NCBI RefSeq assembly: GCF_025152525.1
Contig: NZ_JALXXL010000002.1
Location: 248,001-312,000, forward strand
Direction of reading: 5' to 3'
Length of the DNA stretch: 64,000 nucleotides
From: Corynebacterium sp. p3-SID1056
Lineage (GTDB): Bacteria > Actinomycetota > Actinomycetes > Mycobacteriales > Mycobacteriaceae
Positions 9,115-17,285 of this stretch are shown piece after piece. Under the pieces are notes generated by a model that had not been told where the DNA came from, did no database searches, and saw nothing but the letters and a program-made list of their open reading frames with translations. A program made the position numbers and the translations under genes. Numbering within the stretch: the stretch's first letter is position 1; each line of letters starts with the position of its first letter.

Positions 9115-10158
9115 CTAGGCAGTACGCTCCTTCTGCAGTGCCACGGCGACGTCGATAATCATGTCCTCCTGGCCACCGACGAGCTTGCGGCGACCAACCT
9201 CCTCCAGGATTTCCGCAGCCGGCACGCCGTAGCGCTCGGCGGCACGCTCCGCGTGGATGAGGAAGGAGTTGTACACGCCCGCCTTGCCCTGCACGACAGA
9301 CGAGCGGTCCATGATCGGCACGCGCGTCATCAGCGGGCGGACAATGTCTTCCGCGGCGTCGAGCAGCTTGGTGGTGTCCAGGCCGGTCTCGATGTCGAAG
9401 CGCTCGAAGACGGCGGCGAGGATCTCGGTCGGGGAGTTGCCTGCACCGGCGCCGAGCGCCGCGAGGGAGCCGTCGATCTGCTTCGCGCCCGCGCGCACGG
9501 CCAGCACGGAGTTGGCCACGCCCACGGAAAGGTTCTGGTGGCCGTGGTAACCGACCTGCGCGTCGTCGCCAAGCTCCTGCACGAGCGCATCGACGCGCTC
9601 CGAGACCTCCTCCAAGATGAGATGGCCGGCCGAATCGACGACCATCACGCACTGGCAGCCGCCATCGGCCATGATGCGCGCCTGCTCGGCGAGCTTCTGC
9701 GGGCTCGCCATGTGGGAGAGCATGAGGAAGCCGGCGGTCTCCAGGCCCAGGTTGCGGGCGTGCTCGAAGTACGACGGGGAGATGTCCGCCTCGGTGCAGT
9801 GGGTGGCCACGCGCAGCATTTTGATGCCGCGCTCCTTGGCCTCGGTGATGTCCTGCAGAGTAGCCAGGCCCGGCAGCGCGAGCGCAGCGATCTTCGCCTG
9901 CTTGGCTTCCTGGGCTGCGGCCTCGATGAGGTCCATCTCGTTGGTGCCGGAGAAGCCGTAGTTGAAGGTGGAGCCGCCGAGGCCGTCGCCGTGGGCGACC
10001 TCGATGACCTGGACGCCGGCAGCATCGAGCGCGCGGGTGACATCGCGTACCTGCTCGACGGTGAACTGGTGGGTGACCGCGTGCGAGCCGTCGCGAAGCG
10101 TGGTGTCGTTGACGCGGACCTTGTACGGAGGCTTGTGCTCAAAAGTGGTGAAGCTCAT
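9115..10158 (-). CDS. mhpE: 4-hydroxy-2-oxovalerate aldolase
   Basis: A 347-residue DmpG/MhpE/HsaF-type aldolase that splits 4-hydroxy-2-oxovalerate into pyruvate and acetaldehyde, channelling the latter to its partner dehydrogenase. Visible are the HMGL-like barrel start VNDTTLRDGSHAV with the catalytic Arg-Asp, the metal-ligand YHGHQN motif, and the C-terminal helical 'communication' domain (residues ~290-347) typical of this class. It lies 5 bp downstream of the acetaldehyde dehydrogenase gene, the conserved order of meta-cleavage operons. It could equally be named after HsaF; the neighbouring mhpABC-like genes favour phenylpropionate catabolism. Confidence 0.93.
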   Translation of the reverse strand: MSFTTFEHKPPYKVRVNDTTLRDGSHAVTHQFTVEQVRDVTRALDAAGVQVIEVAHGDGLGGSTFNYGFSGTNEMDLIEAAAQEAKQAKIAALALPGLATLQDITEAKERGIKMLRVATHCTEADISPSYFEHARNLGLETAGFLMLSHMASPQKLAEQARIMADGGCQCVMVVDSAGHLILEEVSERVDALVQELGDDAQVGYHGHQNLSVGVANSVLAVRAGAKQIDGSLAALGAGAGNSPTEILAAVFERFDIETGLDTTKLLDAAEDIVRPLMTRVPIMDRSSVVQGKAGVYNSFLIHAERAAERYGVPAAEILEEVGRRKLVGGQEDMIIDVAVALQKERTA

Positions 10159-10163
10159 GGGTC

Positions 10164-11123
10164 TTAGTTCCCTTCCTTGTTGTCAGAGCCGTCAAGAATC
10201 TTCTGCGCCAGCAGGTCGCCCGTCTTGGTCGCGGCGGAGGTGATGATGTCGAGGTTGCCGGCGAAATCCGGCAGGTAGTCGGCGGCGCCGCGCACCTGCA
10301 CCAGGGCGGTGACGCGCGCGAGCCCGCCCCAGCGTTCCTGGGCCTCTTCAAACTGCAGGTCGGCGGTGAGCTCGTAGCCAGGCACGTACTGCTGCACCTT
10401 TGCCACCATGTCTGCAACGGAGGCAGCGATCTTGTCGCGCAGCTCGCCTGGCACCGCTGCCTCGGCGGGCACGCCTGCGTAAACGGTGTTGCGCATCATC
10501 ACCGGCGGCTCGGCCGGGTTGAGAATGATGATGGCCTTGCCCTTCTTCGCGCCACCGACCTCTTCGAGTGCGCGGGAGGTGGTCACCACGAACTCGTCGA
10601 CGTTGGCGCGGGTGCCGGGGCCTGCGGACTTGGAGGAAATCGAGGCGACGATCTCCGCGTACTCCACGTCAACCACAGAAGAGATCGCGGCAACGAGCGG
10701 GGTGGTCGCCTGGCCGCCGCAGGTAATCATGTTCACATTCCACACATCGTCCACCGCATCGAGGTTGACCGGCGGGCAGACGTACGGGCCCACCGCAGCC
10801 GGGGTGAGGTCGACGGCGTGGATGCCCGCCTCGCGGTAGCGCGGCGCGTTCGCGGCGTGTGCCCCTGCTGAGGTTGCCTCAAAAACGAAGTCGGGGAGCT
10901 CGTCCTTCGGCAAGTTCAGCAGCCAGTCGACGCCCTCGGCCGAGACAGTCAGACCCTTGTCCGCGGCGCGCTTCAGGCCGTCGGAGTCGGGGTCGATGCC
11001 GACCATGTACGTCGGGTTGATCAGCTCGCTGCGCTCGAGCAGCTTGATCAGCAGGTCCGAGCCGATGTTGCCGGAGCCGACGATCGCGGCGGTAAACGGG
11101 CGTTCGGTCACTGGGGTGGTCAT
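10164..11123 (-). CDS. mhpF: Acetaldehyde dehydrogenase (acylating)
   Basis: A 319-residue DmpF/MhpF/HsaG-type enzyme converting acetaldehyde, NAD+ and CoA to acetyl-CoA. The NAD motif [13 protein letters not shown] lies at residues ~13-25 and the catalytic cysteine is Cys135 in [10 protein letters not shown]. It forms a complex with the aldolase encoded just downstream. The ATG at 11123 follows an AAGGAG-type site in the 30-bp gap after the hydratase gene. Length agrees with the family (about 300-316 residues). Confidence 0.93.
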   Translation of the reverse strand: MTTPVTERPFTAAIVGSGNIGSDLLIKLLERSELINPTYMVGIDPDSDGLKRAADKGLTVSAEGVDWLLNLPKDELPDFVFEATSAGAHAANAPRYREAGIHAVDLTPAAVGPYVCPPVNLDAVDDVWNVNMITCGGQATTPLVAAISSVVDVEYAEIVASISSKSAGPGTRANVDEFVVTTSRALEEVGGAKKGKAIIILNPAEPPVMMRNTVYAGVPAEAAVPGELRDKIAASVADMVAKVQQYVPGYELTADLQFEEAQERWGGLARVTALVQVRGAADYLPDFAGNLDIITSAATKTGDLLAQKILDGSDNKEGN

Positions 11124-11156
11124 ATGCGCACTCCTTGGTCTTTAAGAGTTTGGGTA

Positions 11157-11954
11157 TTAGAAGTGAATGGTCAAGGTGCCGAGGCTGCCAAAGTCGGCGG
11201 TGGCGGAGCTTCCCGCATCCACGGGGGCTGCGCTGGTGATGCTGCCGGGAAGGACCCACTGGCCCGCCGCGAGCACGTCGCCCTGCTCGTGCAGGATGTT
11301 CGCCAGCCACGCGACGGCTTCGAGCGGGTCGCCGAGGACGTCCTCGCCCTTGCCGGTGCCGGTGACGTTGCCGTCGATAAGCAGCGAGCACGTTGTCGCA
11401 TTGAGATCCTCGAGTGCGACATCGAGCGGTGCCTCGCTGATCGCGACTGCGCCGCAGGAGGCGTTGTCTGCGATGGTGTCGGGCAGCGTGATGTCCCAGT
11501 CCTTGATGCGGCTATCGATGATCTCGATCGCGGCGTGCACGGACTCGATCGCCTCCGCGACGTCAGCGCGCGTGGTGTTGCCGCCGGAAAGCTCCTTGTT
11601 CAGCAGAAACGCGAACTCCGGCTCCACCTTCGGCGAGATGAAGGTGTCGGCCGCGATGCGCGCGTCGTCGCGGTAGAGCTGGGCCTTGGTGAAGAAGCCG
11701 AAGTCGGGGGAGTCGACGCCCAGCTGCTTCTGCATCGCCAGAGAAGTCAGGCCCACCTTGCGGCCGACGATCTCGCCCCACTTGGCGGTCAGCGCGGGGA
11801 TCTGCGCCTTCTGCACGCGGTAGGCATCCGCAATGTCCATGCCCTCGAAGGAATCGCGCAGGGGCGGAATCGGGTTGCCGGTTGCATATGCGTCAACGAG
11901 CGCGGCCGCGGCATCGCGGACAGCCTGCTCGTTCCTCTCAGTTGCGTTGCTCAT
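11157..11954 (-). CDS. mhpD: 2-hydroxypenta-2,4-dienoate (2-keto-4-pentenoate) hydratase
   Basis: A 265-residue MhpD/HsaE-type hydratase that adds water to 2-hydroxypenta-2,4-dienoate to give 4-hydroxy-2-oxovalerate. The family metal-binding stretch SPKVEPEFAFLL and the GRKVGLTS segment near residue 90 are present. It is the first gene of the leftward run (hydratase, acylating dehydrogenase, aldolase, IclR). Its start at 11954 faces the mhpA-like gene across a 243-bp divergent promoter region with two copies of the TTCCG-N5-CGGAA repeat. Confidence 0.9.
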   Translation of the reverse strand: MSNATERNEQAVRDAAAALVDAYATGNPIPPLRDSFEGMDIADAYRVQKAQIPALTAKWGEIVGRKVGLTSLAMQKQLGVDSPDFGFFTKAQLYRDDARIAADTFISPKVEPEFAFLLNKELSGGNTTRADVAEAIESVHAAIEIIDSRIKDWDITLPDTIADNASCGAVAISEAPLDVALEDLNATTCSLLIDGNVTGTGKGEDVLGDPLEAVAWLANILHEQGDVLAAGQWVLPGSITSAAPVDAGSSATADFGSLGTLTIHF

Positions 11955-11996
11955 GTACGAGAGCCTATGCAGGGCGCGCGGCGACCGGGCGACGTA

Positions 11997-12011
11997 TTCC
12001 GCGTCACGGAA
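11997..12011. promoter_or_regulatory. TTCCG-N5-CGGAA inverted repeat (site A), mhp divergent promoter
   Basis: TTCCG at 11997-12001 and CGGAA at 12007-12011, spacer CGTCA. It lies 43 bp upstream of the hydratase start. The same 15-bp architecture recurs at 12080, 23382 and (with one change) 28786, always before aromatic-catabolism genes. Probable regulator binding site, most plausibly for the IclR protein. Confidence 0.65.
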
Positions 12012-12079
12012 CGCGCCGGGAAAAGCGGGTGGGTTTTCGGGTGGGCGTCCCCAACATTCCCCCCGAATTTACAAATGTG

Positions 12080-12094
12080 TTCCGCGAGGCGGAA
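12080..12094. promoter_or_regulatory. TTCCG-N5-CGGAA inverted repeat (site B), mhp divergent promoter
   Basis: TTCCG at 12080-12084 and CGGAA at 12090-12094, spacer CGAGG, extended to TTCCGC-GAG-GCGGAA. It is 83 bp centre-to-centre from site A and about 105 bp upstream of the mhpA-like start. The bases just before it (ACAAATGTG) also occur upstream of site C at 23356-23364, hinting at a second shared element. Confidence 0.7.
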
Positions 12095-12197
12095 TTGAGG
12101 GTGCGCTTAGTCGAGCGTGTGATTGGCTTTGAATAGACGCAAGCAAGGTGAAGCGACTCACTTGCTGCGAGATATGGTGGAGAGGAAGGAGCCTGAC

Positions 12198-13925
12198 ATG
12201 AGTGCAGCGAACGCAGACGTTGACGTGCTGGTCATCGGTACCGGCCCCGTCGGCCTCGCGCTGGCAAACCTGCTCGGCATCCGCGGCGTCTCCGTCGCGG
12301 TGATGGAAAAGCGCGACCAGCTCATCGACTACCCGCGCGGCGTCGGCCTCGATGACGAATCCATGCGCACCATCCAGGCGATGGGCCTGGCCGAAGAGTT
12401 CTTGCCCTACACCATCCCCCACCACATCATGCGGCTTGTCGACGGCGCCGGCAACGTCATCCTGACCAACAACCCGCAAGGCGAGCCCTACGGCTGGCCC
12501 CGCAAGTTCGGCTTCCTCCAGCCGCTCGCGGACAAGGCCTCCTTCGACGGCCTGTCCCGCTTCCCCCACGTCACCACCACGTTCGGCCGCGAGCTGGTCA
12601 AGATCGAAGAGGTTGCCGGCGGCGTGCGCGCAACCTTTGACATCGTGCGCGGCGAGGAGGGCGAGGAGCGCACCGGCGAGCAGGAGACCGTCACCGCGAA
12701 GTACCTCGTGGGCTGCGAAGGCGGCCGCTCCTTTACCCGCAAGTGGATGGGCACCGAGTTCGAAGGGAAGTCGCCCTCCACACGCTGGGTCGTCGTGGAT
12801 GTGAACAACGACCCGCTCGGTGCCCCCAACGTCTATCTCGGCGCCGACCCGAACCGACCCTACGTCTCCATCGGCCTGCCGCGCGGGGTGCGGCGCTGGG
12901 AGTTCATGCTTTTCGACGACGAACCCACCGAAAAGGTCGAAGACAACGCCTTCATCGAGGAACTACTCGCCGAGCACATCCCCGAGGGCACCAAGCTCGA
13001 CGTGATCCGCCGCCGCGTGTTCACCCACCACGGCCGCATGGCGCGCACGTTCCGCAAGGGCAACGTGCTCATCGCCGGCGACGCCGCCCACCTCATGCCA
13101 GTGTGGATGGGGCAGGGCTACAACTCCGGCATCCGGGACGTGACCAACCTGGCGTGGAAACTCGCCGGCGTGCTGCAGGGCAAGTTCAGCCCCTCGCTGC
13201 TCGACACGTACGACGTCGAGCGCCGCGACCACGCCAAGGCCATGATCGACTTGTCCATGACCTTCGGCACGGTGATCAAGCCGACCGACAAGAAGGTCGC
13301 CTTCGTGCGCGACACCGCCGCGAAGCTGATGAACCTCTCACCGCGGGTCAAGGACTACTTCGCCGACATGAAGTTCAAGCCGGTGCCGCGCTACAGCCGC
13401 GGCGCCGTGGTGGACCAGGCCACGCTCAAGCCTGGCGTGGCGGATCGCTCGAACGACCCCGCGCGTCGCCCGCGGATCGTCACCTCGCGCGTCGCGGTGA
13501 ACAAATTATCGCCGGTCGGCCTGCAGCTGATCCAGCCGAAGGTGGAATACGAAGGCGAAGCAGTGCTTCTCGACGAAGCGCTGGGCCTCAACCACGCAGT
13601 GCTGAGCTGGGGCGTCGACCCGGCCCGACTGTTCACGCCAAAGCAGCTCGCCGAGCTGGCCGCAGCCGAGGTGAAGCTGGTCTGCGTGGTCAGCCCGACG
13701 CAGGTCGAGTGGGCGAAGCAGTACGTGTCGGAGGGCACCGAGGTGGTCTCGGACATCACTGGCGCGCTCAAGGGCTTCTTCGATACCCGCGCGGTGGGCA
13801 CCGTGCTCGTCCGGCCCGACCGCTTCGTCGCGGCGGCGACGCTCAACGCGCAGGCCGGCCAGGCGTGGGAATCGTACAAGCGCGCAGCACACGTCCGCGC
13901 GTACCAGGCCGACACGGACAACTAA
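12198..13925 (+). CDS. mhpA: 3-(3-hydroxyphenyl)propionate hydroxylase-like FAD monooxygenase
   Basis: A 575-residue class A flavin monooxygenase. The FAD motif VIGTGPVGLALANLLG is at residues ~13-28, and the second FAD motif GDAAHLMPVWMGQGYNSGIRD in the middle includes the family's GD and P-x-x-GQG-N elements. It would hydroxylate 3-(3-hydroxyphenyl)propionate to the 2,3-diol. The ATG at 12198 follows AGGAAGGA (12183-12190), and the in-frame codons further left have no ribosome site. It heads a rightward operon with mhpB- and mhpC-like genes, 15 and 27 bp apart. The very GC-rich gene throws long false frames on the other strand. Confidence 0.88.
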   Translation: MSAANADVDVLVIGTGPVGLALANLLGIRGVSVAVMEKRDQLIDYPRGVGLDDESMRTIQAMGLAEEFLPYTIPHHIMRLVDGAGNVILTNNPQGEPYGWPRKFGFLQPLADKASFDGLSRFPHVTTTFGRELVKIEEVAGGVRATFDIVRGEEGEERTGEQETVTAKYLVGCEGGRSFTRKWMGTEFEGKSPSTRWVVVDVNNDPLGAPNVYLGADPNRPYVSIGLPRGVRRWEFMLFDDEPTEKVEDNAFIEELLAEHIPEGTKLDVIRRRVFTHHGRMARTFRKGNVLIAGDAAHLMPVWMGQGYNSGIRDVTNLAWKLAGVLQGKFSPSLLDTYDVERRDHAKAMIDLSMTFGTVIKPTDKKVAFVRDTAAKLMNLSPRVKDYFADMKFKPVPRYSRGAVVDQATLKPGVADRSNDPARRPRIVTSRVAVNKLSPVGLQLIQPKVEYEGEAVLLDEALGLNHAVLSWGVDPARLFTPKQLAELAAAEVKLVCVVSPTQVEWAKQYVSEGTEVVSDITGALKGFFDTRAVGTVLVRPDRFVAAATLNAQAGQAWESYKRAAHVRAYQADTDN

Positions 13926-13940
13926 GGAAGGAAACGGAAC

Positions 13941-14882
13941 ATGACAGTCAAACTCGTGGCAATGTCGCACTCGCCACTGCTGGGCTACAACGATCCAGGC
14001 GAGGAGGTGAAGCAGGAGATGGAGGGCAGCTTTGAAAAGGTCCGCGAGTTCGTCAAGGACTACGACCCGGACCTGATCATCAACTTCGCGCCCGACCACT
14101 ACAACGGCTTCTTCTACGACCACATGCCGCCGTTCTGCGTCGGCTTCCAGTCGGTCGGCGTCGGCGACTACGACTCGCAGGAGGGCTTCCTGGACACGCC
14201 GGAGGAGCTGGCGCAGGACCTGGCCCAGTTCATCATGGACAACGAGGTCGACGTAGCGATTTCGCGCCGCATGGAAATCGACCACGGCGCGGTGCAGCCG
14301 ATGGAGATCATCTACGGCGACATCGCGGCCAAGCCCGTCATCGCCGTCTACGTCAACGGCCTGGCCCGCCCCTTTGTGCCGATGAAGCGCGTGCGCCTGC
14401 TGGGCAAGGCGATCGGTAGCTGGGCGGCCGCGCAGGACAAGAAGATCCTGCTCATCTCTTCCGGCGGCCTGTCCCACGACCCGCCGGTGCCGCAGTGGGT
14501 CACCGCCGATGAGAAGGCGCGCAAGCTCATGCTCAACGGCCGTTACCCCACCCCGGAGGCACGCGCCGAGCGCCAGGAGCGCGTCATTTCCACCGGCCGT
14601 AAGTTCGCCGCCGGCGAGATGACCAACATCTTGGACCTCAACCCCGAGTGGGACCGCGAGTTCATGCGCCGCTGCGCATCCGGGGACCCCACGGCATTCG
14701 ACTCCTACACCGTCGAGGGCATGGACCGCGAAGCAGGGCACTCCTCGCACGAGGTGCGCACCTGGGTCGCCGGCTTCTCGGCCCTGGCAGAGGCAACTGG
14801 GGGCAGCTACGACATCGAGTTCGAGTACTACCGGGCCATCAAGGAATACATCGCCGGTTTCGGCATCATGCTGGCTAACTAA
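13941..14882 (+). CDS. mhpB: 2,3-dihydroxyphenylpropionate 1,2-dioxygenase
   Basis: A 313-residue type II (LigB-superfamily) extradiol dioxygenase that opens the ring of 2,3-dihydroxyphenylpropionate. From memory it aligns closely with E. coli MhpB: SHSPLLGY, FAPDHYNGFFYDHMPPFC, IDHGAVQP with His115 and SSGGLSHDPPVP with His179, the two catalytic/iron histidines at the same numbers as in E. coli. The C-terminal THEV-like SSHEVRTWVAGF segment and IAGFG end also match. It lies between the hydroxylase and hydrolase genes. Confidence 0.95.
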   Translation: MTVKLVAMSHSPLLGYNDPGEEVKQEMEGSFEKVREFVKDYDPDLIINFAPDHYNGFFYDHMPPFCVGFQSVGVGDYDSQEGFLDTPEELAQDLAQFIMDNEVDVAISRRMEIDHGAVQPMEIIYGDIAAKPVIAVYVNGLARPFVPMKRVRLLGKAIGSWAAAQDKKILLISSGGLSHDPPVPQWVTADEKARKLMLNGRYPTPEARAERQERVISTGRKFAAGEMTNILDLNPEWDREFMRRCASGDPTAFDSYTVEGMDREAGHSSHEVRTWVAGFSALAEATGGSYDIEFEYYRAIKEYIAGFGIMLAN

Positions 14883-14909
14883 CCACCAACCACACAAGGA
14901 GAGTACGAC

Positions 14910-15764
14910 ATGACTACCGTAAACATTCCGGATTACACCACCGACCCGTTCTTCGGCCTGGAGGACAAGTGGATTGAAACGGCACCGGGCGAGCTGACCC
15001 ACTACCACGACCTTGGCGAGGGCGAGCCGATCCTCTTCCTGCACGGCTCCGGCACCGGCGTGACCGCCGCGGCGAACTGGTGGCTGAACCTGCCCCAGAT
15101 TTCCGAGGTCGGCCGCACCATCGCCATCGACTCCATCGGCTACGGCCAATCCATCGCCGCGCCGGGCACCGAGTACGGCATCCGCGAGTGGGTCCGCCAC
15201 GCGGTGCGCGTACTGGATGCCCTGGGCATTGAGAAGACCTGGATCGTGGGCAACTCCCTGGGCGGCTGGCTCGCGTTCCAATTCGCGCTCGACTTCCCGG
15301 AGCGCCTCTCGGGCATCGTCTCCATGGGTACCGGCGGCGCGAAGCTGACCAAGGCGCTGAAAGGCCACTCGAACCCGACCCTGACCGAGGAGGGCATCCG
15401 CGATACGCTCGAGCTCTTCGTGGTGGACAAGACCCTGGTGAGCGACGAGCTGGTCAAGCTGCGCTACGAGTCCGCACTCAACGACACCGCCAGCGACCGC
15501 CTCAAGGAGGTCGTTGCCGCTCGCGACCGCGACCGCGACGCCCTGCCCCTCGACTTTGACAAGCTCGCCGAGCTGGAAATCCCGGTGCTGCTCATCCACG
15601 GCATGCAGGACGCGGTCATCCCGGTCTCCCGCACCTGGGAGTTGGTGCAGACCATCCCGAACGCGGATGCGCACCTGTTCTCGCAGACCGGTCACTGGTC
15701 GCAGGTTGAGCGCAGCGAAGAGTTCAACCAGGTGATCATCGAGTGGCTCAAGCGCCACTTCTAA
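14910..15764 (+). CDS. mhpC: 2-hydroxy-6-oxonona-2,4-dienedioate hydrolase
   Basis: A 284-residue alpha/beta hydrolase. Nucleophile Ser116 lies in GNSLGGW, the acid Asp234 in MQDAVIP and His262 in TGHWSQ; the oxyanion region is LHGSGTG. It performs the C-C cleavage of the meta-cleavage product, giving 2-hydroxypentadienoate plus succinate (or fumarate from cinnamate). The ATG at 14910 follows AAGGAGAG. A terminator hairpin follows at 15782-15815, ending the mhpABC operon. Confidence 0.92.
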   Translation: MTTVNIPDYTTDPFFGLEDKWIETAPGELTHYHDLGEGEPILFLHGSGTGVTAAANWWLNLPQISEVGRTIAIDSIGYGQSIAAPGTEYGIREWVRHAVRVLDALGIEKTWIVGNSLGGWLAFQFALDFPERLSGIVSMGTGGAKLTKALKGHSNPTLTEEGIRDTLELFVVDKTLVSDELVKLRYESALNDTASDRLKEVVAARDRDRDALPLDFDKLAELEIPVLLIHGMQDAVIPVSRTWELVQTIPNADAHLFSQTGHWSQVERSEEFNQVIIEWLKRHF

Positions 15765-15781
15765 ACCTTTTCCTTCACTCC

Positions 15782-15815
15782 AGGGGCACCCAGACACGCT
15801 CGTTTGGGTGCCCTT
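15782..15815 (+). terminator. Terminator after mhpC
   Basis: Arms GGGCACCCA (15784-15792) and TGGGTGCCC (15805-15813), extended by one A-T and one G-T pair, loop of 12 nt. Only a short T run follows. It is placed 18 bp after the mhpC stop. Confidence 0.65.
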
Positions 15816-15842
15816 GCGCCTTACATAGGGGATAAAAGCACT

Positions 15843-16493
15843 ATGCACAACACCATTTCGCGGGCGCGGCCGAGAGACTACGCGTACTCAGTGTTTGCCA
15901 TCGTGGTCATGATGGGCGGCACCGCCTTAGTCACCACCAGCCAGCTCGGCACGCCGCCGGTGTCTTCTCCCGTCTACGCCATGACGCTGATTGGGGGGCT
16001 GAGCTTCGGCGGGTGGACGTTCGCGCTCAACCTCTTCCTCATCGCCGCCCAGTGGCTGATGCTGCGCCAGGACTTCCCGCCCAGGTACTGGCTGCAGCTG
16101 CCCGCCCTGATTGTGGGCAGCGCGAGCCTCGACGGGTGGATGTACGCGTTTCGCCCGCTGGTGACTGACGCCTACGCCCTCCAGGCGCTCGAAGTTGCGC
16201 TCGGCCTTGTGTTCCTCGGCTTCGGCGTGTCCATCTTGGCTACCGCGAACGCGGTGTTCCTCCCGGGAGAGGGGTTCGTCGCCACCATCTCGACGCTCAC
16301 GCGAAAGCCCTTCTACAAGGTCAAGCTCGTCTTCGACATCACGTGCGTCGCACTCGCGGTGGTGCTGTCCATCCTCTGGGTGGGCAACTTCGAAGCCGCC
16401 CGCGAGGCCACGATCGTCTCGGCACTCACCCTCGGATTCATCGTCGGTGCCTGCACCCCGCTGGCCAAGCGCCTGGTCAAACCGGTCGCCTAA
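15843..16493 (+). CDS. YczE/YitT-like integral membrane protein
   Basis: A 216-residue membrane protein with about five hydrophobic segments (e.g. ~15-35, 45-65, 75-95, 105-125, 160-185) and short charged loops. The layout and the FGGWTFALN and ATANAVFLPGEGF segments resemble the YczE family of unknown function. The ATG at 15843 follows AGGGGAT. It stands between two terminators, so it is probably transcribed alone and need not belong to the aromatic pathway. Confidence 0.7.
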   Translation: MHNTISRARPRDYAYSVFAIVVMMGGTALVTTSQLGTPPVSSPVYAMTLIGGLSFGGWTFALNLFLIAAQWLMLRQDFPPRYWLQLPALIVGSASLDGWMYAFRPLVTDAYALQALEVALGLVFLGFGVSILATANAVFLPGEGFVATISTLTRKPFYKVKLVFDITCVALAVVLSILWVGNFEAAREATIVSALTLGFIVGACTPLAKRLVKPVA

Positions 16494-16503
16494 GGCACGC
16501 AAA

Positions 16504-16537
16504 ACGCCCCGAAAACACGCAGTTTTCGGGGCGCTTT
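16504..16537. terminator. Bidirectional terminator between convergent genes
   Basis: A perfect 12-bp stem, CGCCCCGAAAAC (16505-16516) and GTTTTCGGGGCG (16522-16533), with a 5-nt loop, flanked by A-rich sequence on the left and TTT on the right. It serves both the rightward membrane protein gene and the long leftward catabolic operon. Confidence 0.85.
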
Positions 16538-16551
16538 CGTATCCAGCCGTG

Positions 16552-16968
16552 CTAGCGCTTCTGCGGCGGCAGCGAGTAGGTGCAGCCGACCTTCGCCAAA
16601 AGCTTGCCGGTCTCCTCGGAGTGGATCTCCGTGTCGGTGACGATGATCGTCCGGCCGGCGCGCACGATGCGCGAGGTGGAGATGGCATCGCCCGAGTTCA
16701 CGTTGGACACCACGTTGATGTTCGAGGCCACCGCGAGGGGGAACACCCCCTTCGGCACCTGCTGCATGGCCAGCCACGTGGCGGACAGGTCGGCAAGGCC
16801 GAACAGCGCCGGCGCGGAGAACATGCCCGCAGGCTGCGAGACCGCCTGGGTCAGCGGCATGCCCAGCTTGACTACCTCCGTGTTGCCCTCGATGGGGTAC
16901 AGCTGCAGGGTCTCTTTCACGTCATGCACTTTCTCGTACATGGCGTTCCAATCGTCGATAAAACTCAT
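16552..16968 (-). CDS. PaaI-type hotdog thioesterase family protein
   Basis: A 138-residue protein with the hotdog-fold pattern of the PaaI/YbgC group: a long helix region SAPALFGLADLSATWLAMQQ followed by strands ending TEIHSEETGKLLAKVGCTYSLP. It would hydrolyse an acyl-CoA thioester. The ATG at 16966-16968 overlaps the upstream gene's stop as ATGA, so translation is coupled. Last gene of the dioxygenase/ligase operon; it may remove CoA from dead-end aryl-CoA or acyl-CoA. The family assignment is from overall pattern, not a catalytic motif. Confidence 0.65.
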   Translation of the reverse strand: MSFIDDWNAMYEKVHDVKETLQLYPIEGNTEVVKLGMPLTQAVSQPAGMFSAPALFGLADLSATWLAMQQVPKGVFPLAVASNINVVSNVNSGDAISTSRIVRAGRTIIVTDTEIHSEETGKLLAKVGCTYSLPPQKR

Positions 16969-17285
16969 GTCAGCTCCAGGTTCTTCGTGTCGGTGGATTG
17001 GTTGGCCACCCAGTCGGGCTCGGCAACCATGAGGGCGTGCTCCTCGCCGGTGCGCAGCTGCACGTCGAGCACGTAGCGCATGCCGGCATCCTCGCAGGCG
17101 GAGATCTCTTCCACGTTGTCCGGCTCCACGGGCACAATCACTCGGCGGCACTTCGGATCCGTGGCAAAGACCTCACTGATTCGCTGCGCCAGCGCTTCCG
17201 CGTTGTCGTACGGCAGGATGACGTCGTTGGCACCGTAGGGGTAGGTGTGGCGTACCGGGTGGTCCTTGACGTATTGGAAACTCAC
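16965..17285 (-). CDS. Hypothetical protein, GNAT-like C-terminal half
   Basis: A 106-residue protein overlapping both neighbours by ATGA junctions (17282-17285 and 16965-16968), hence under coupled translation. The second half, RRVIVPVEPDNVEEISACEDAGMRY in pieces, follows the pattern of the last strands of GNAT acetyltransferases (value-rich strand, 'N..a...e.aGm', strand), but a complete acetyl-CoA pyrophosphate loop is not visible. It could be a reduced GNAT module that acts with the acyl-CoA ligase, for instance in regulation or acyl transfer. The function is not known. Confidence 0.6.
   Translation of the reverse strand: MSFQYVKDHPVRHTYPYGANDVILPYDNAEALAQRISEVFATDPKCRRVIVPVEPDNVEEISACEDAGMRYVLDVQLRTGEEHALMVAEPDWVANQSTDTKNLELT

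Noticed and set aside
13506-15848. A 780-codon open frame on the minus strand
   Set aside because: It is the mirror of mhpA-mhpC, whose proteins are clear homologues on the plus strand; the mirror product is rich in Arg, His and Gly as expected for an antisense GC-rich frame.
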